A stretch of DNA of 64,000 nucleotides from Epiperipatus broadwayi. Its lineage: Eukaryota; Onychophora; Udeonychophora; Euonychophora; Peripatidae. The position numbers and the translations under genes are program-made. A model generated the notes under the pieces. The model was not told where the DNA came from, searched no databases, and worked only from the letters and a program-made list of their open reading frames with translations. Within the stretch, counting starts at the first letter, position 1; every line of letters starts with the position of its first letter. The stretch covers positions 13,399,748-13,463,747 of the forward strand of contig JAQFVV010012400.1 of assembly GCA_028023455.1 (NCBI GenBank), written 5' to 3'. Positions 27,406 to 39,735 of this stretch are shown in pieces.

Positions 27406-28499
27406 CATTTTTTAAAAATAAATATTGCAATTCTGTTCAATAGTTTCAAATAATAAGTGAAAGCAGTATTATAAAGATTTAAAATACCGTCTTAAAAAAA
27501 AGACTTATAAGTAGCCACAGGAATTATTTAATTCATGGGATCCACTATGACCTAAATAAAATGTGAATTCATTAGTGTACAATTAGTAATTAAAAACCTT
27601 CATCAATAATATCTATTTTTATGTAGTAATAATGTTAAGTATTTATATTAAGAATAATGAAAAAAAAAAAAATCAACAAAGTACATCAATGTCTTAATGT
27701 TAAGTTCTGATTTTAAATATTAAAAATATTGTTTTTGTTATATATAAATTTATTACATACAGTAAAATAAAATTCCCTACAGAAATAACTGAATTTTCAA
27801 AATTTATTGACCAGCACATTAAGAATTGTATCTTAACTGATGACAGTGATAACATAACTCATCAAAATATCTAATTAATTATTTAGTTGAGCAAAACTGA
27901 TCAACTATAATGTAAGTTTAATTAAAACAAATACCACTCCAGAAACTTCAATATATTATCTAAATAAATGTATCATGTTTCAGGAATTGATAGCATAAAA
28001 TAGTAGAAACGGTTTCATAAAAAGTTAGTGTTATTAAAAAATGTAGTAGTGTAAAACATTCTGAACAATACTGATAAATTTCTGAATACATTTAAAAAGA
28101 ATTAATTATAACAAAAATTCATTCTTTCATAACTTATCAATAATCTATTTTTTATAATCATTTAAAAAATATATTGAAAGAAATTAAAGTAGTTCTCAAT
28201 TTATAATTTTTGAGAATACTATAATTTGTTATAAATAAAGAAATTCAATCATTAGATTGAACAATCAAGTAATTATGCACGGAGCTATAGTCTTCTATGG
28301 AAATCAGGATAATCTAAAATATAAAAGCTTGGATTTCATTTCAAAATGATTGTAACATGATACTATTGCAATAAATTTATTTTTCAAAAAAATGATATCT
28401 TTTGCCTTATGTAACTCTCATTAAAAAAGACATTACTTTTCTGATGAGTCAACTAAATCAAAATAAAAATATTTTTATCAAAATAGGGCTTTAAAGAAG
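27406..28499. other. AT-rich stretch, no gene seen
   Basis: No gene or repeat recognised. Confidence 0.45.
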
Positions 28500-30430
28500 A
28501 AAAAATGGAACTATTGCTGAGAAATGATATAATGTGTAGAAGAGTTCTATAAAAATTATATGGCAATGAAAAACAAAAAAAAAAAAACAACAACAAAAAC
28601 AATTAATACATCTGAATTGCCCAGCATTCTAACAAAAGAACTGGGATATGCAATTAAATTTATGAAGAAGGGGAACATACCAGGTAATAACAGAATTATG
28701 ACTGATATCTTAAAAGAAACAAATTAAGAGGTAGAAATTGTTGGAAAGTTATAAATTTAATATTTAAATGATAAAAATATTAGACGATCGTCTACAGCAA
28801 ACTTTGAATTTTAATCATTAAAAAAAAAAAAGAAAAGCAAACTGGAATTAAGTGGTTTTAACACAGTGTATCACATACAAGTATTGAGAGAAGTTATAGA
28901 AAGAGCCAATGAATATGAGTTGCCATTATGCTTTAGATTTGTAGATTAGGAAAAGGCATTAAATTGTATAAGCAAGATGTAGACACAGGAAATTTTTATA
29001 TTCTGAAGAATATATATTAAAATGCAACAGTAATGATTAGTTAACATAATGATACTAAGAAGATTAACTCTTAAAAGGATGTAACTTTTTATAGCAGTTT
29101 TCCAAAAAGTATTTTGTGAATTAAAATGAGAAATTGAGGGAATAAAAGTAAATGGGAATTATTTAAGTTAATTAGATTTTGCAGATGATGTAGGTTTTTT
29201 TTACAAATAATGTTTCAAAACTTTAGAACATATTGCAAGTTAAAACAGGCAAAACTCTCCATACAGTAGTGTCACTCAGTGCAAGCCAGTCAACAGATGC
29301 CAGAAGGCTTGTGCATAAAATCCCTATCTAGTGCCTACTCATCCAATATCTCCAGTTAGTTTCTAGCTTGTGCCTAATAGGATAGAGGTGGCTATGGCTA
29401 TTAAAGAACCAAAGACACCAAAATGTATGGGCACTGAACTGAGTTCAGACCTATATGACTATATAAGCTACTGAGCTTAGATTGAAAATATTATTGTGTT
29501 TTCAATTTTAAACTCAGAGTTTTGTAGTTAAGTAGAGATAAAAGATGGCTGCTAGAGGGTTACATCCGTGTTCTCAGATCCAAGCTCCTCACTGATGAAA
29601 GTCATAAGCTAGAAATTAGTCTGGGGATATTGCATGAGTAGGCACTAGATAGGGATTTTATGCACAAGCTTTCTGACATCCATTGATTACTCTGGCTTGC
29701 ACTGAGGGCACTACTGTATGGAGAGTCTTGCCTGTTTTAACAACAGTTATGAGTAAAAATAAGAAATGGTGATCATGTGATGTTAACATATTGCAAGAGT
29801 TATTAGATAAAAGTAAGACTAAAGTTAAATGCTAAAAAGACTAAAATAATGTTCAATGGATTTTTTCAAAAGGAGAAAATAAAGATTAATAATGATTAAT
29901 TAGATGCTAACAACTACAAACATCTTTGTCAGATTATGAATACAGATGGAAACAAATTGGATGGAGGTTTTTGATAGAATAACTTAATATTATAAAGAAA
30001 TATGCCTATGTATTTGGAAGAAAAAAAAAGGGGGGGGGGGTAATAAATGTATTTTACCAATTCCTAGTTATGAATCTGAGCCTTGCTCTTAACAAAAAAG
30101 CAATATAGAGATTTCACATCATTCATAAAGAAATATATATTAGTAGTAGCAAAAAAGAGGATCAAAAATATAATATATGAGCCAGAGAATAAACAGGTGT
30201 TATTAATATCATTGAAAGAATTAAGGTTGAAGTAAACTGGGCTGGACATATTGCTAAAAACGATAACAGATGGACAGTTAAAATCTTAAACCAGATCCCA
30301 AGAAATAGTAAAAGATCTAGAAAGAGACCACATAGAGATGGATAGATAATTAAAAAAGTTTTCTGGTGTAATGTGGAAAAGAGGCTAGAGAGGAAAAATT
30401 GGATCCTGCAGTGGATCAGTAATGGCTGAA
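28500..30430 (+). pseudogene. LINE reverse transcriptase remnant split by an insertion
   Basis: Plus-strand fragments in order: KKGNIPGNNRIMTDILKETN near 28660-28725 (the 'N-K-APG-D-I' block), YGLPLCFRF followed by EKALNCI near 28915-28960 (catalytic palm A), and SKWELFKL with a FADDVGFF box near 29150-29200. A ~545-bp insertion comes next. After it come LLDKSKTKVK and KTKIMFNGFF near 29800-29870 and the terminal WAGHIAKNDNRWTVKILNQI near 30238-30297. That last motif is typical of endonuclease-reverse transcriptases of this LINE type. The YxDD box keeps both aspartates (FADDVGFF), but several stops elsewhere kill the frame. A poly-G tract lies at 30031-30040. Confidence 0.75.
29227..29797. 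mobile_element. Foldback insertion with 13-bp target duplication inside a LINE
   Basis: The 13-bp direct repeat AACATATTGCAAG flanks the insert (29227-29239 and 29785-29797). Removing the insert rejoins the LINE reading at ...NILQ|ELLDK. The insert starts with a ~47-bp inverted repeat (29240 onward, CTCCATACAGTAGTG) whose partner ends at about 29743. A further inner inverted block contains CTAGATAGGGATTTTATGCA. About 40 bp lie between the right arm and the right target copy. The sequence around GTCATAAGCTAGAAATTAGT resembles a block near 62320 (CCATAAGCTCAAAAACAATT), so it belongs to or is related to the 61.4-62.5-kb family. Confidence 0.85.
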
Positions 30431-33400
30431 AATGATGACATTTTTATGCAATGACTTTTGTGATAAAGAAATCCGAACAGTTTAGAAGAAATACTCAAAT
30501 GACTAACAGACTTTAGAAAGTTTAAATTAAATCATAATTTCCCTTCTTATATTCAATTGGTATCAAACTAATATTCATTTTATACAGTTCCATTGCACAA
30601 ATGAGAAATACTCTTGAGAAAGAAAAATTATTGAAAACATTTTCAATAAGCAACTCCATTCTTGGAATATATAAAAATTCATAGTTTGATTTCAGTTACA
30701 AGAAACATAAAATCCTAAAAAATATAAAGCTGAATGTACTAAAGAAATATCCTAGATAATAAATTGGTTAAACATCCATACTTATTAGTGGTGAAAACCA
30801 TCAATAATTGTGCTAGCTTATAAGTTAACTATACACTGATAATGAAGTAACATTGTTATTTATTCATTTTCACCCTGCAAAATTCATTTATTTATCTAAT
30901 AAAGTAAAATTCATTTAAAAATTTCATCAAAACAAATATAAGAGTAGAACACTAAGTGAGCAATAGATAGGATTAGAGTGCAAACAAAATGAATAAAATT
31001 CAATTTTGTTCATAACTTTTAAAATTTACATTTACTTTCAATTAATGCAATTTGTAACAAGTATGCTGGATTTCATTATTTTGAACAAAAAAACTAAAAA
31101 ATAATAGCTTATTGTGAAATTCCAATTTAAAATTTAGTATGTATGTTTTCAAAATGGTAAAGTTTAGCATAATATTGTTTTAACTATTATTTTTAAGCAA
31201 TTGATTTCCAAAATTTTGGGTATGTCTTCTCAAAATCTGAAAATTTTTATCATATCTATGTTATACTATAAAAAGGCTAAACACCTCATTAAAAATTGAA
31301 CAAAATGGCTTTTATTTCACTTTTTTAATTTGCTCCTAACTTAAAAAAAACTATTTCTGCATGTATCTACACAGCACATTAACCATTTAAAAAAAAAAAT
31401 TCAAATTTTTTGAAACTAAGACAACTAAATGGTTTGAATAGTTACTTATAAAGAACTGATACCAGGGCAACAATCATACATTTTAGTTATAATCTAATTT
31501 TCATTATTTCTGAATATAGAAAAGATAAAAAAAAAAAAACAATAAGAAAAAGTGATTTTTCCCTTAGTTTATATTGATTAGAAATTAATGATATATTGAA
31601 ACAAGAACATGTAAAGTACATTCATATGCATCCACATGTTGACTTTTTTCTAGTGATCTTGATGAATCTTATTAATAATAATTGAACTATTACAATTTCA
31701 TGATCATTCTATTTACATTACCAATGTTTTATATTTTATAGTATATAACCACTGGTCACCAGCTTATAAGTTATGATTGAGTTCCTGACATTTATTCTTT
31801 AAAAGCTATAGTGAAATGGAAAAGTGTGATTACCTTTATGAACCAGTGACCAATAACCTATTACAATCAGTCATTACTCATAATTTATAATCATTATTCA
31901 GAAATGGATGACGTAAAAATAGACTCTTATAACAATGTAACTTCCAATAAATATTTAGAATATAAATCGTCCATGCTATTAGTCTCAATAAAGATTAAAT
32001 AATTAAATAAATGAACTTAACCTAATGGGACTTAAATTGACTTTGCAACTTTCAAACCTCATTCTTACCAATGTCTGATTTTTAACTTGTTTGCTGTTTT
32101 TTTTTTTTTTTAACTTATCATAGAAATAATCTTTAAATTAAAACTGTAATTTACTATTATTACTAATATGTAGAACACAGACTATTTAAATTATACATAT
32201 AATATACTATTTGATCCCTACAATTTTATTTTTATGGGTATTTCTTTGCATACAATCAGTTTTATCCAATACAAGCCTTGTTAAAAGCAAAAATATATGC
32301 ATATGTTATTATTCATTCAGCATTAATATATTAAGTGCAGTACTAGATGAATAATCACAATATATAAAAAAATTATACCCAGCCAATCACACTCTTCAAA
32401 ACTTTACAAAATGAAGCTTTCAAAGAAAATTGTAAACTTTTTATATTATATGTCATATAGATTCAACTAATAACACTAAATTAAACAATAGTTTTACAAA
32501 CCTTTTAAACAAAATTGAAAACATAACAAATCTTCACAATTTCTGAAAATCAATATTTCCAGTTTTTGCAAAGATCAGAATAACATTGTGATGTTACACT
32601 CTCTAATTCAAGGCTATAATTGTTCAAATTCATTCTTCAGAGATTATATAGATGTGATTTTGAAGTCTATTTAGCAGCTACATTTTTTGCAAAAATGTTA
32701 TATGCTTTACATGGTCAAATGTAAAATGGAAATATGCATTTGAGAATGGATTCTAACAATCCTATTATTTTTTTAAAAAAAAAACCTCATGAAGAAAATA
32801 CAAAAAAAAAAAAAAGAGAAGAAATTGATTCAAAATTTTAAATTATTCTACACAGCACTTATCTTAAAAAAAAAACAACAACAAACAAACCCTGATATGA
32901 TATGTGTTAATGTATCTCAAGTAAATGTTTTCAACTGAACATATTCCTTTTTATCAAATTTTTGATGTTACTGTTTAAAATACATGTTAATAATTTAACC
33001 AATATTTAATGCATTAATTAATAACAGTTAATCATTTCAAAACAGAGAAAAATATAACAATAAAACCCAATATTTATTGTTTAATTTATGTATTGTTTAG
33101 TACAATACTAACATGATAATGGACACATAAATACATCCTTATGAATCCATTCCATATAAACAGAGAAAATAAAAAAACAGCAGAAAATAAAACTACACTA
33201 TAGTCAAAAGAACATATTTAGGTTTTTAAAAATTATTTTGAATAATATAAAACATCCCTTTTAATTAATGTTAAATTTTCAAACTAAAACAATAAATTTC
33301 TGATTATATAGTGTACGTAAACACACACACACACAATTTGACAATAATGTAAGCTTTTATTTTGCTTCTTGTATACATTCCCAATAAATAAAAGTAAATC

Positions 33401-33472
33401 CACATTTCTATATGAAATATATATTAATTTATTATGCTAAAAAATTTTTATCAAACAATAATATTATTTAAA
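30431..33472. other. AT-rich stretch, no gene seen
   Basis: Non-coding. Around 31750-31895 there is a weak inverted repeat (CCACTGGTCACCAGCTTATA against AACCAGTGACCAATAACCTA read in complement). A CA microsatellite lies at about 33320-33334. Confidence 0.45.
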
Positions 33473-36400
33473 CAGTGTTTCTCAACCTTTTTCTCTCTGC
33501 AGACCGCTTAAGATTCCAGAAAAAATTTCCACAGACCAGTAAATAATTCAAATAAATTATCTTAATGTTTTTTATCTGTGACATAATATATACTTATGTT
33601 ATTGGTTCAATTCCTGAAATGCATGCTGTTTTTTTTTACTCACTAGTCACTGATATTATGTCCTAGTTAATATAAAAACCTACTCAAAAACACAGTCATA
33701 TTATTTTCATACAATAAAATTACAAAAAAAAAAACATCACAGAAAAATGAGCACAAAAAATATTGATTACCCATAAAAGTACACTTATAAAATCACAAAC
33801 TATACAATGTTAATTAAGAATAATTAACAAATATTCCATAAAAATCACAGAAAATCATATTGACCAATTCAAAAATTACAGGTCACATAATAATTATTGT
33901 AATATAATCATATAATAATTGTTACAAGAAATAATGAATATAAAAAATCCCCACAAAATTAAAGGCCAAGAACTGTCATCAAGATAGTAGTAGTAAAGGA
34001 AAATGATTTTCAATTAAAAATTTTAATGTAACTGTTGCTGTTGTTCACTTTTAATTACTTAATAACTGAAACACAGGCTTATTATATACCTGTGTCTATA
34101 TATATGTAATATAGGGTATATGAGCACAGACTTTCACACAACCCACCACTCTCCACTCTTAATTACTTAATGTAATTTACGATTTGGTGTCAAATTAAGT
34201 GTGGTAAAGAAATGAACCTATGCAAAGGCAGTTTCAGAGTTTGTTTTTTATAGTTTTCATTGCCAAAAATTCCCATTCACACAAATATGATATAGCAACG
34301 GTGATGAGCATTTTCATTGTCTTTTCATGTAGACTTGGGTATTCATTTTGATCCAAAATTTATTTAAATTCATTGTGAGAGTTTGATTCTAATGTCAAAC
34401 CTAAACTCATTTCCAAAAGACATTCTTAAATTTGTGGTGTTATTTCTATGATTTCTGAAAGGATCTGTAATCTATAAATCCATCTTCATTTTGGATGGAA
34501 AATCTTTTTCAAAACCATCATACAATGATAGTATATGGTGATACAGATAATTTTATTTAACTTCAATTTGTCCACATCTTGGTGCTCATTAATAAAATCA
34601 TAGTAAGTAACAAACAGATCACAGTTACTTTCTTTTACTCTACCCAGCCAAAATTGAATTTTTTTAAAAAATCCATCAATTTTATTATATAAATGAAATA
34701 CATGCTTCCCACTAAATTTAATCATTAATGTAGAAAAATATATCACTTAAGTAAGCTAGTTTTGCAACTCATTCAATTTAACAAAAATAATTTGCAAATG
34801 AAGATTTTTTTTCAACAAAGAATATTTCTACTTCTGTTCTTAATTCAAATAGCTTGTTTAGCATTTTAACTTAAAAAAGTAATATGACTTCAGTATAAAA
34901 TAATTCCTCGTATTCTGCTCCAACTTCTTGACAAAGTAGGGCAAATAATATGGAATTTAAATCTTTTTTTTTTACAGGATTTATAATTTTTATAAGATTC
35001 AGTTAAGACTTCATTCAACTCTGAGGATAAATTTTTAGCTGCAAAATCTGCCAATGTATTATCCAATGTGCAGTTAATAAATCAGAGATCGCTACTTCTT
35101 GAATTTTTTAGTAATACCAAAATGCTTGCCTACCCAGTACTAGCTGCTCTGCCAATACATAAAGTTATACAATTTTTCCAATCCAATTCAAGCTTATTAA
35201 TGTATGAATTTAATGCATTAAAAATTTCAGTGCTTGTTGTGTATAAAGTTACTCCTACACAACACAGAAATTCCTCTTGGATGTCTTCAAAAATAAAGTC
35301 AATATATCTCATATAACAGATTTAATATAACTTTTTTGGCAATATCAGACGATTCATCAATTTCAATCGTAAATATTTTTGATTCAGTAATAGTTTTTAT
35401 TAGCTAGTGTTCTATGTTCAATTTGCCTTCTAATAGAATCATTAGAAAGAGGTATAAATCTGATTTTATCAGTAGTGGATGATCCAAACATTTCTGAACA
35501 AATAAAATTGATTTTATCAAAATTTCCATGGCAGTAAATAATTTTTTGCTTTTACCATTCCAAAGTTCTACTAAATAAGAACATTTTAATAGAGATTTAT
35601 TCTGAACAAAAGTTTGTTTAAATGTTTTTTTTTCTATAGAACTACGTCTTGCTTTTTATGTTCAAAATATTCAAGGTTTTCCCCCCTAATTCTGAATGTT
35701 TCGACTTCAAATGTAAATTTTTGATGATTTCATTGCATTATTAGATCAAGCATCATAATAGATCACACACATTGAATGTGCATCTTGTTTCTTAGATTTA
35801 TGCTGCAGAATAAATCCATATCACAGATAATCATCATTATAATGACTAATAAAGGACGATTTTTCTTTTTTTTCTGGTGGGCTCCTAATTTCAGTTTCAT
35901 TTGATTTTTCTTGAAAGTTTGAACTCTTATTTATGAAATAATTTATTTTGCCTCCTTGTGTTCATTTTGTTAAAAGCTAAAAATATTTATTATATTATTA
36001 TATTGTATTTCAAATTTATATTAATATTTTATAATACATCGAGATTAATATTCCAACCCTGGCATCTTAAGTATATGAAATACTCTGAATCTAAGTTAAA
36101 ACATTTTTTACAAAATATTTTGTTATTTGATTTAGTATTGACAAGCTGTAAATGAACATCAATTACAATAATATAAAACAATTTGAAATATAGCTTTAAT
36201 AGAAGTAATATGACTGATTTAAAATCATGCTTTTTCTCCAAGTTCTTAAAATTAACTTCTCTATATAAATTAAGGAGAAAAGACAGTTTGATCTTTTCTC
36301 TAAAAAAGCTTTATCTTGTGCTTTGGATTGAGAGTATTTCATTTACTTAATAGATCAGTGTTGGAGTACTAATCTCAATGTATTATATAATATTAACTGC

Positions 36401-37046
36401 TGAGAAATTTATATTTATTAATATTTTATATATTTTTTCTAGCCTTTAGACTCACCAAATCCATTTTATAATGAATAAAAAATGTAGGCAAAAGCTTACA
36501 ATAGTTACTTTAAAATGCTATTTCTCAGTTTTGCTCTAACTATGATTTTAAAGTGGGGTTATTTCATTTTTAATGTAACTTTTTAATACAACAAAAGAAA
36601 CTTTTTCCATTTACTTAAGGAAACAAAGTAATTTATTTAGAGAATTTACTAAATATTTCAGCTTATGTTTTTTAATCATTACAATTTTTTTTCAATAATA
36701 TTTTAAGCTTTTCATTTTAATGTCTCTCTATTATGTTTTAATCTCACTATAATAAATAACTAATAAATATACCAATGAACTTTGTTTTTTTATTTTACTG
36801 CATTTTTATAGAATTAAAAAAAAAAACACCAAAATTATTAGTTATTTTAAAATGTATCATTTCGTGAAGTTTGACTAATGGTGCAATTTGTATGATAAGG
36901 CAGAACCTACATGAGATCAGAGGCACTTAAAAGTAGATTTATTTTCATTGAAAATTTGTTTTGAAATTTATTTTGTAATATCACATTAAGGATATTTTTC
37001 ATGAACCAGTAAAATTTTACTGCGGACCAGAAGTTGAGAAACACTG
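33473..37046 (-). mobile_element. Full-length hAT transposon, inactivated
   Basis: The ends are CAGTGTTTCTCAACC at 33473 and its near-perfect complement GGTTGAGAAACACTG-type end at 37046 (actual right end GTTGAGAAACACTG), the classic Charlie/Buster-like hAT terminus. The 7-bp ATTTAAA immediately flanks both ends (33466-33472 and 37047-37053). hAT elements normally duplicate 8 bp, so one base may have been lost or changed. The element is 3,574 bp and holds a decayed ZBED5/SCAND3-like transposase on the minus strand. It sits in an intron of the INO80D gene, with its right end 92 bp from the exon border at 37139. Confidence 0.88.
34190..35900 (-). pseudogene. hAT transposase, ZBED5/SCAND3/GTF2IRD2-like, frameshifted
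   Basis: Domain order on the minus strand matches the family along its whole length. A BED-finger remnant (CVIC then RIRGENLEYFEHKKQD) lies at about 35680-35810. SEMFGSSTTDKIRFIPLSND lies near 35440-35500. In frame 35312-35130 are FLCCVGVTLYTT and LDWKNCITLCIGRAAS; the catalytic-type 'CTDGA' has become CIGRA. SSELNEVLTES lies near 35000, then a segment 34746-34486 with KIDGFFKKIQFWLGRVKESN. The C-terminal dimerisation block EYPSLHEKTMKMLITVAISY with YLCEWEFLAM is near 34250-34350. Several frameshifts and stops break it. The family makes DDE/RNase-H-fold transposases, some domesticated as host genes; nothing here suggests domestication. Confidence 0.85.
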
Positions 37047-37138
37047 ATTTAAATTATAATTTAAGAAATAAACTTTGACATCAATTTATACATATTATTA
37101 GTAATTTTTTATATCATTTATAAAATATTGATACTTAC

Positions 37139-38112
37139 CTAAAGGAAATAAATCTGTATGCTCTAGCCTCCTTTCCTGTTGCATTGTTAAAAATTTATGT
37201 ACAGTGGGAGGAATGTTTTTTATCCTACTAAGTAGTTTCAACTTTTTATTCAGTTTATGCTGTTTAGGTTGTATATGAATAACAGGAATATTATGAGTTA
37301 TGTAAGGTGCTATTGTAACTGGTGATAACTGAGGCCTTGACACACTTGGAAGTAAAGTCAAGGTAGTAGTGGTGGTTGTGGTGGCTGTTGTAGTTGACAA
37401 TGTAGATAAACCCGCATATTGTGATGATGATGAAGATGATGGAGGCTGAGGATATGAATATTGCGGAAAGTCCGTTGGAAACGGAGAGGGAAATGATAAT
37501 GTTGGAACAGGTGGAAATCCCAACAATTCTTGAGGAGAAGCAGCCAAAAGTTCAGTTTGAGTTGGCTCAAGAGACTGCTCGGAGGGGCTAGCCAATGGTG
37601 ATGATGTTGTCACAGGGATCACCACAGCTGGCTGACTAGATTCCTGTGTTTTTCTTAATTTATCCAATATTTTATTTTGGGCAATTTTTGCCTGTAATCG
37701 ATTCATTGTTTTTGAGGTTTTAAAACTGGTTGCTTTCACTGCTGCTGCCACAGTTGATAAATGTGAAGGAGAAGTGATAACAATAGTAGTTGTTGTTTTA
37801 GTTATTTCAGGATTAGTTCTTGTAGATTCTAGTTTGGCAGTCAGCTCTGGAAAAAGTTTTTTAACAGTTTCAGTGTTCCCTGTGTTTGCAGATTGCACAT
37901 TTTCCGTTTCCGAATCAGGAAACGCATATGGATCATCCTGGAGACCCGTGTCCTCCGTTGCATTGGTTTGAGAAGCGTCTGTTTTTAATAACGCTCGCAA
38001 GCGATCAGCAAAACGCAATTTCCCATCATTTGTTGGACTTTCTTTTTCTTTTTTGCCTTTTCTTTCTTTTTTTGGTGCCATACCCAATACTTGCATATGA
38101 CTGTTACAATAT
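37139..38112 (-). CDS. INO80D: INO80 complex subunit D, coding exon 2
   Basis: A 974-bp internal coding exon. The acceptor TATTTCAG|ATATTG places its first base at 38112 and the donor TTTAG|GTAAGTATC its last at 37139. It enters in phase 2 (completing GAA, Glu73) and leaves in phase 1. It supplies residues 74-397, numbering from the MFEGKH methionine. It opens with YCNSHMQVLGMAPKKERK, the end of the C3H-C3H zinc module and a basic tail, which matches vertebrate INO80D closely. Other conserved islands are DDPYAF (132-137), LQAKIAQNK (212-220) and TDLFPLG (from 392). Between them lie Ser/Thr/Pro-rich low-complexity tracts including a Ser run and a Thr run. INO80D is an accessory nuclear subunit of the INO80 ATP-dependent nucleosome remodeller. 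The human protein is about 1,000 residues, so at least half is missing here. Opposite-strand frames at 37774-38116 are shadows. Confidence 0.93.
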
Positions 38113-38317
38113 CTGAAATAGATCAATTAATTATTACTATATTATTTCATATCAAAAAAATAATCATAATTTGCTTTTATACATTTTACAATTAAATAAA
38201 TTTCAAGTTTTAGGTAAAATTCAATTTCTAAACTAAAGTACAGGATTATTAAAACATTATAAAATTACTATTTTAAAAAAGTCAAAATACATATATTAAA
38301 TTTTTTTTTATTATTTT
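38113..38317. other. Intron sequence next to exon 2
   Basis: The branch and polypyrimidine region of the acceptor lies at the left edge (38113 upward on the minus strand). The tract is short, ending GATCTATTTCAG. The rest is plain AT-rich intron. Confidence 0.6.
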
Positions 38318-39055
38318 AAGTGCAACCTGATTCTCAGACTAGACTATTATAAAACTTGCAAATATATATTTATTGCAAAACAAACAAAACAACAACAGCA
38401 CTATCTTAAGATTCACAATCTATTTCTTAAGTATATCCAAATGGAAATTTTGAAACAAATAATTTTTATAATGTGATTATGCATGTATTAGCATGATTTG
38501 TTTTAAATCTTATTCTAAAATGTTTTTTTAACTTTAAAAAAATGTGAAGAATAGTGTATGTATAAATATATAAAACAGTGTTAAAGATTCAGTTTAGACT
38601 AAGTGCAACCACTTGTCACCACCTATTTCTTAAATAGCAACATATATGTGTTAAAGATTGAGTTTAGATTAAGTGCAACCACTTGTTACCATCTATATAT
38701 TGATTAAAATTTCTTAAATAGGAACATATTTATAAATATGCTACAATCAATTTAACTATTTCAGACATTATACATAATCACTGGAATATGGATAATCATT
38801 TAAGTATGAAAATTTATTTATTAAATTCACTGACAATATATAATTTTACATCATTATTAAATTCCTAATTCCAACTTAATTATCTAGAAGGCATAAATAT
38901 CTGATAAGAGCAAATTAATTGCCTTCCTCAGTGGGATGAATGCTTTGAACACAATCATTCTGTAGTTCTTTTATTATAGTATCAAATTAGTACTTTGTAA
39001 ATGAAATAAGAGAAGATGGAATTGCCAAAGGCTTGTTTTGGTATTAACCTCACTA
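38318..39055. repeat. Duplicated intronic repeat, segments A and B (copy 1)
   Basis: Segment A (about 38318-38545) recurs, split by an insertion, at 42090-42258 and 45177-45290. Segment B (about 38745-39055) recurs at about 41375-41720 with ~10-15 percent visible change (shared TCAATTTAACTATTTCAGAC, GAAATAAGAGAAGATGGAAT). Between A and B, a ~70-bp unit (containing AAGTGCAACCACTTGT) is repeated at about 38580-38640 and 38650-38700. In copy 2 the order is B then A. A weaker inverted relative of B appears near 45340-45490. No protein coding. Confidence 0.8.
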
Positions 39056-39264
39056 CTTACTCAATGACTATAGAGTGATATGAGTTGGATTGTTGCTTAT
39101 TATTATAATTACTTTATTTATAATGCTATGGAAAATTTCAGGGGATGCACCTGGGATGAAGGCACTCATCATCATCACAAGTTGCTACAACATTTAAAAT
39201 TAAATATAAAAGGAATTACTATAAGTATGAGCATGAAAAATCAGCACTGATAAGATTATAAATT

Positions 39265-39735
39265 CAAAAGGAATGCACAAAAGCAATAACCATTCATCAC
39301 CATGAATGATCAACAATAAAAATAAATCAACAGTCAATCTTGTGACTGGATTTGAAATCGGTCTATTACAGACCAGGCTAATTATTTAGCCCTTGAAAAC
39401 TTAGGACAGCAATACAACATAATAATTTGGATACATAAACTTAAGTGCTAATCCATAATACAACAATTACAAAAATAATGCTGAGACAGTAAAAAATGCT
39501 GATCATCATCAATGCTCTGGACACTTAGTATCATTAATATCTAAATAAATAATTAAAATGACATGTAGTGCATGGACTTTTAGGGATCTCCCCTTTGTAG
39601 CATCCAAACCACATCATCATCTGGATGTTCATAACACAAAACATAAACCCCTTTCTATAGCAGACTGTTATGCATGAATCTAGCTCAAAGAGCAAAAGCT
39701 CTATAATTGTTACTAAGATCAAGAGATATAATACA
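39265..39735 (-). repeat. Dispersed ~0.5-kb repeat, copy 2
   Basis: Reverse-complement relative of 1365-1880, matched block by block over its length (for example AACTTAAGTGC, TCAATGCTCTGG, TGTAGTGCATGGACTTT and ACCATTCATC on the plus strand). The open frame at 39534-39779 is not preserved in the other copy, so it is not a gene. Confidence 0.65.

Noticed and set aside
31750-31895. Weak inverted repeat with CCACTGGTCACC ends
   Set aside because: Match is short and patchy; not enough to call an element.
37774-38116. Two plus-strand open frames opposite INO80D exon 2
   Set aside because: Shadow frames; the minus frame has clear homology and consensus splice sites.
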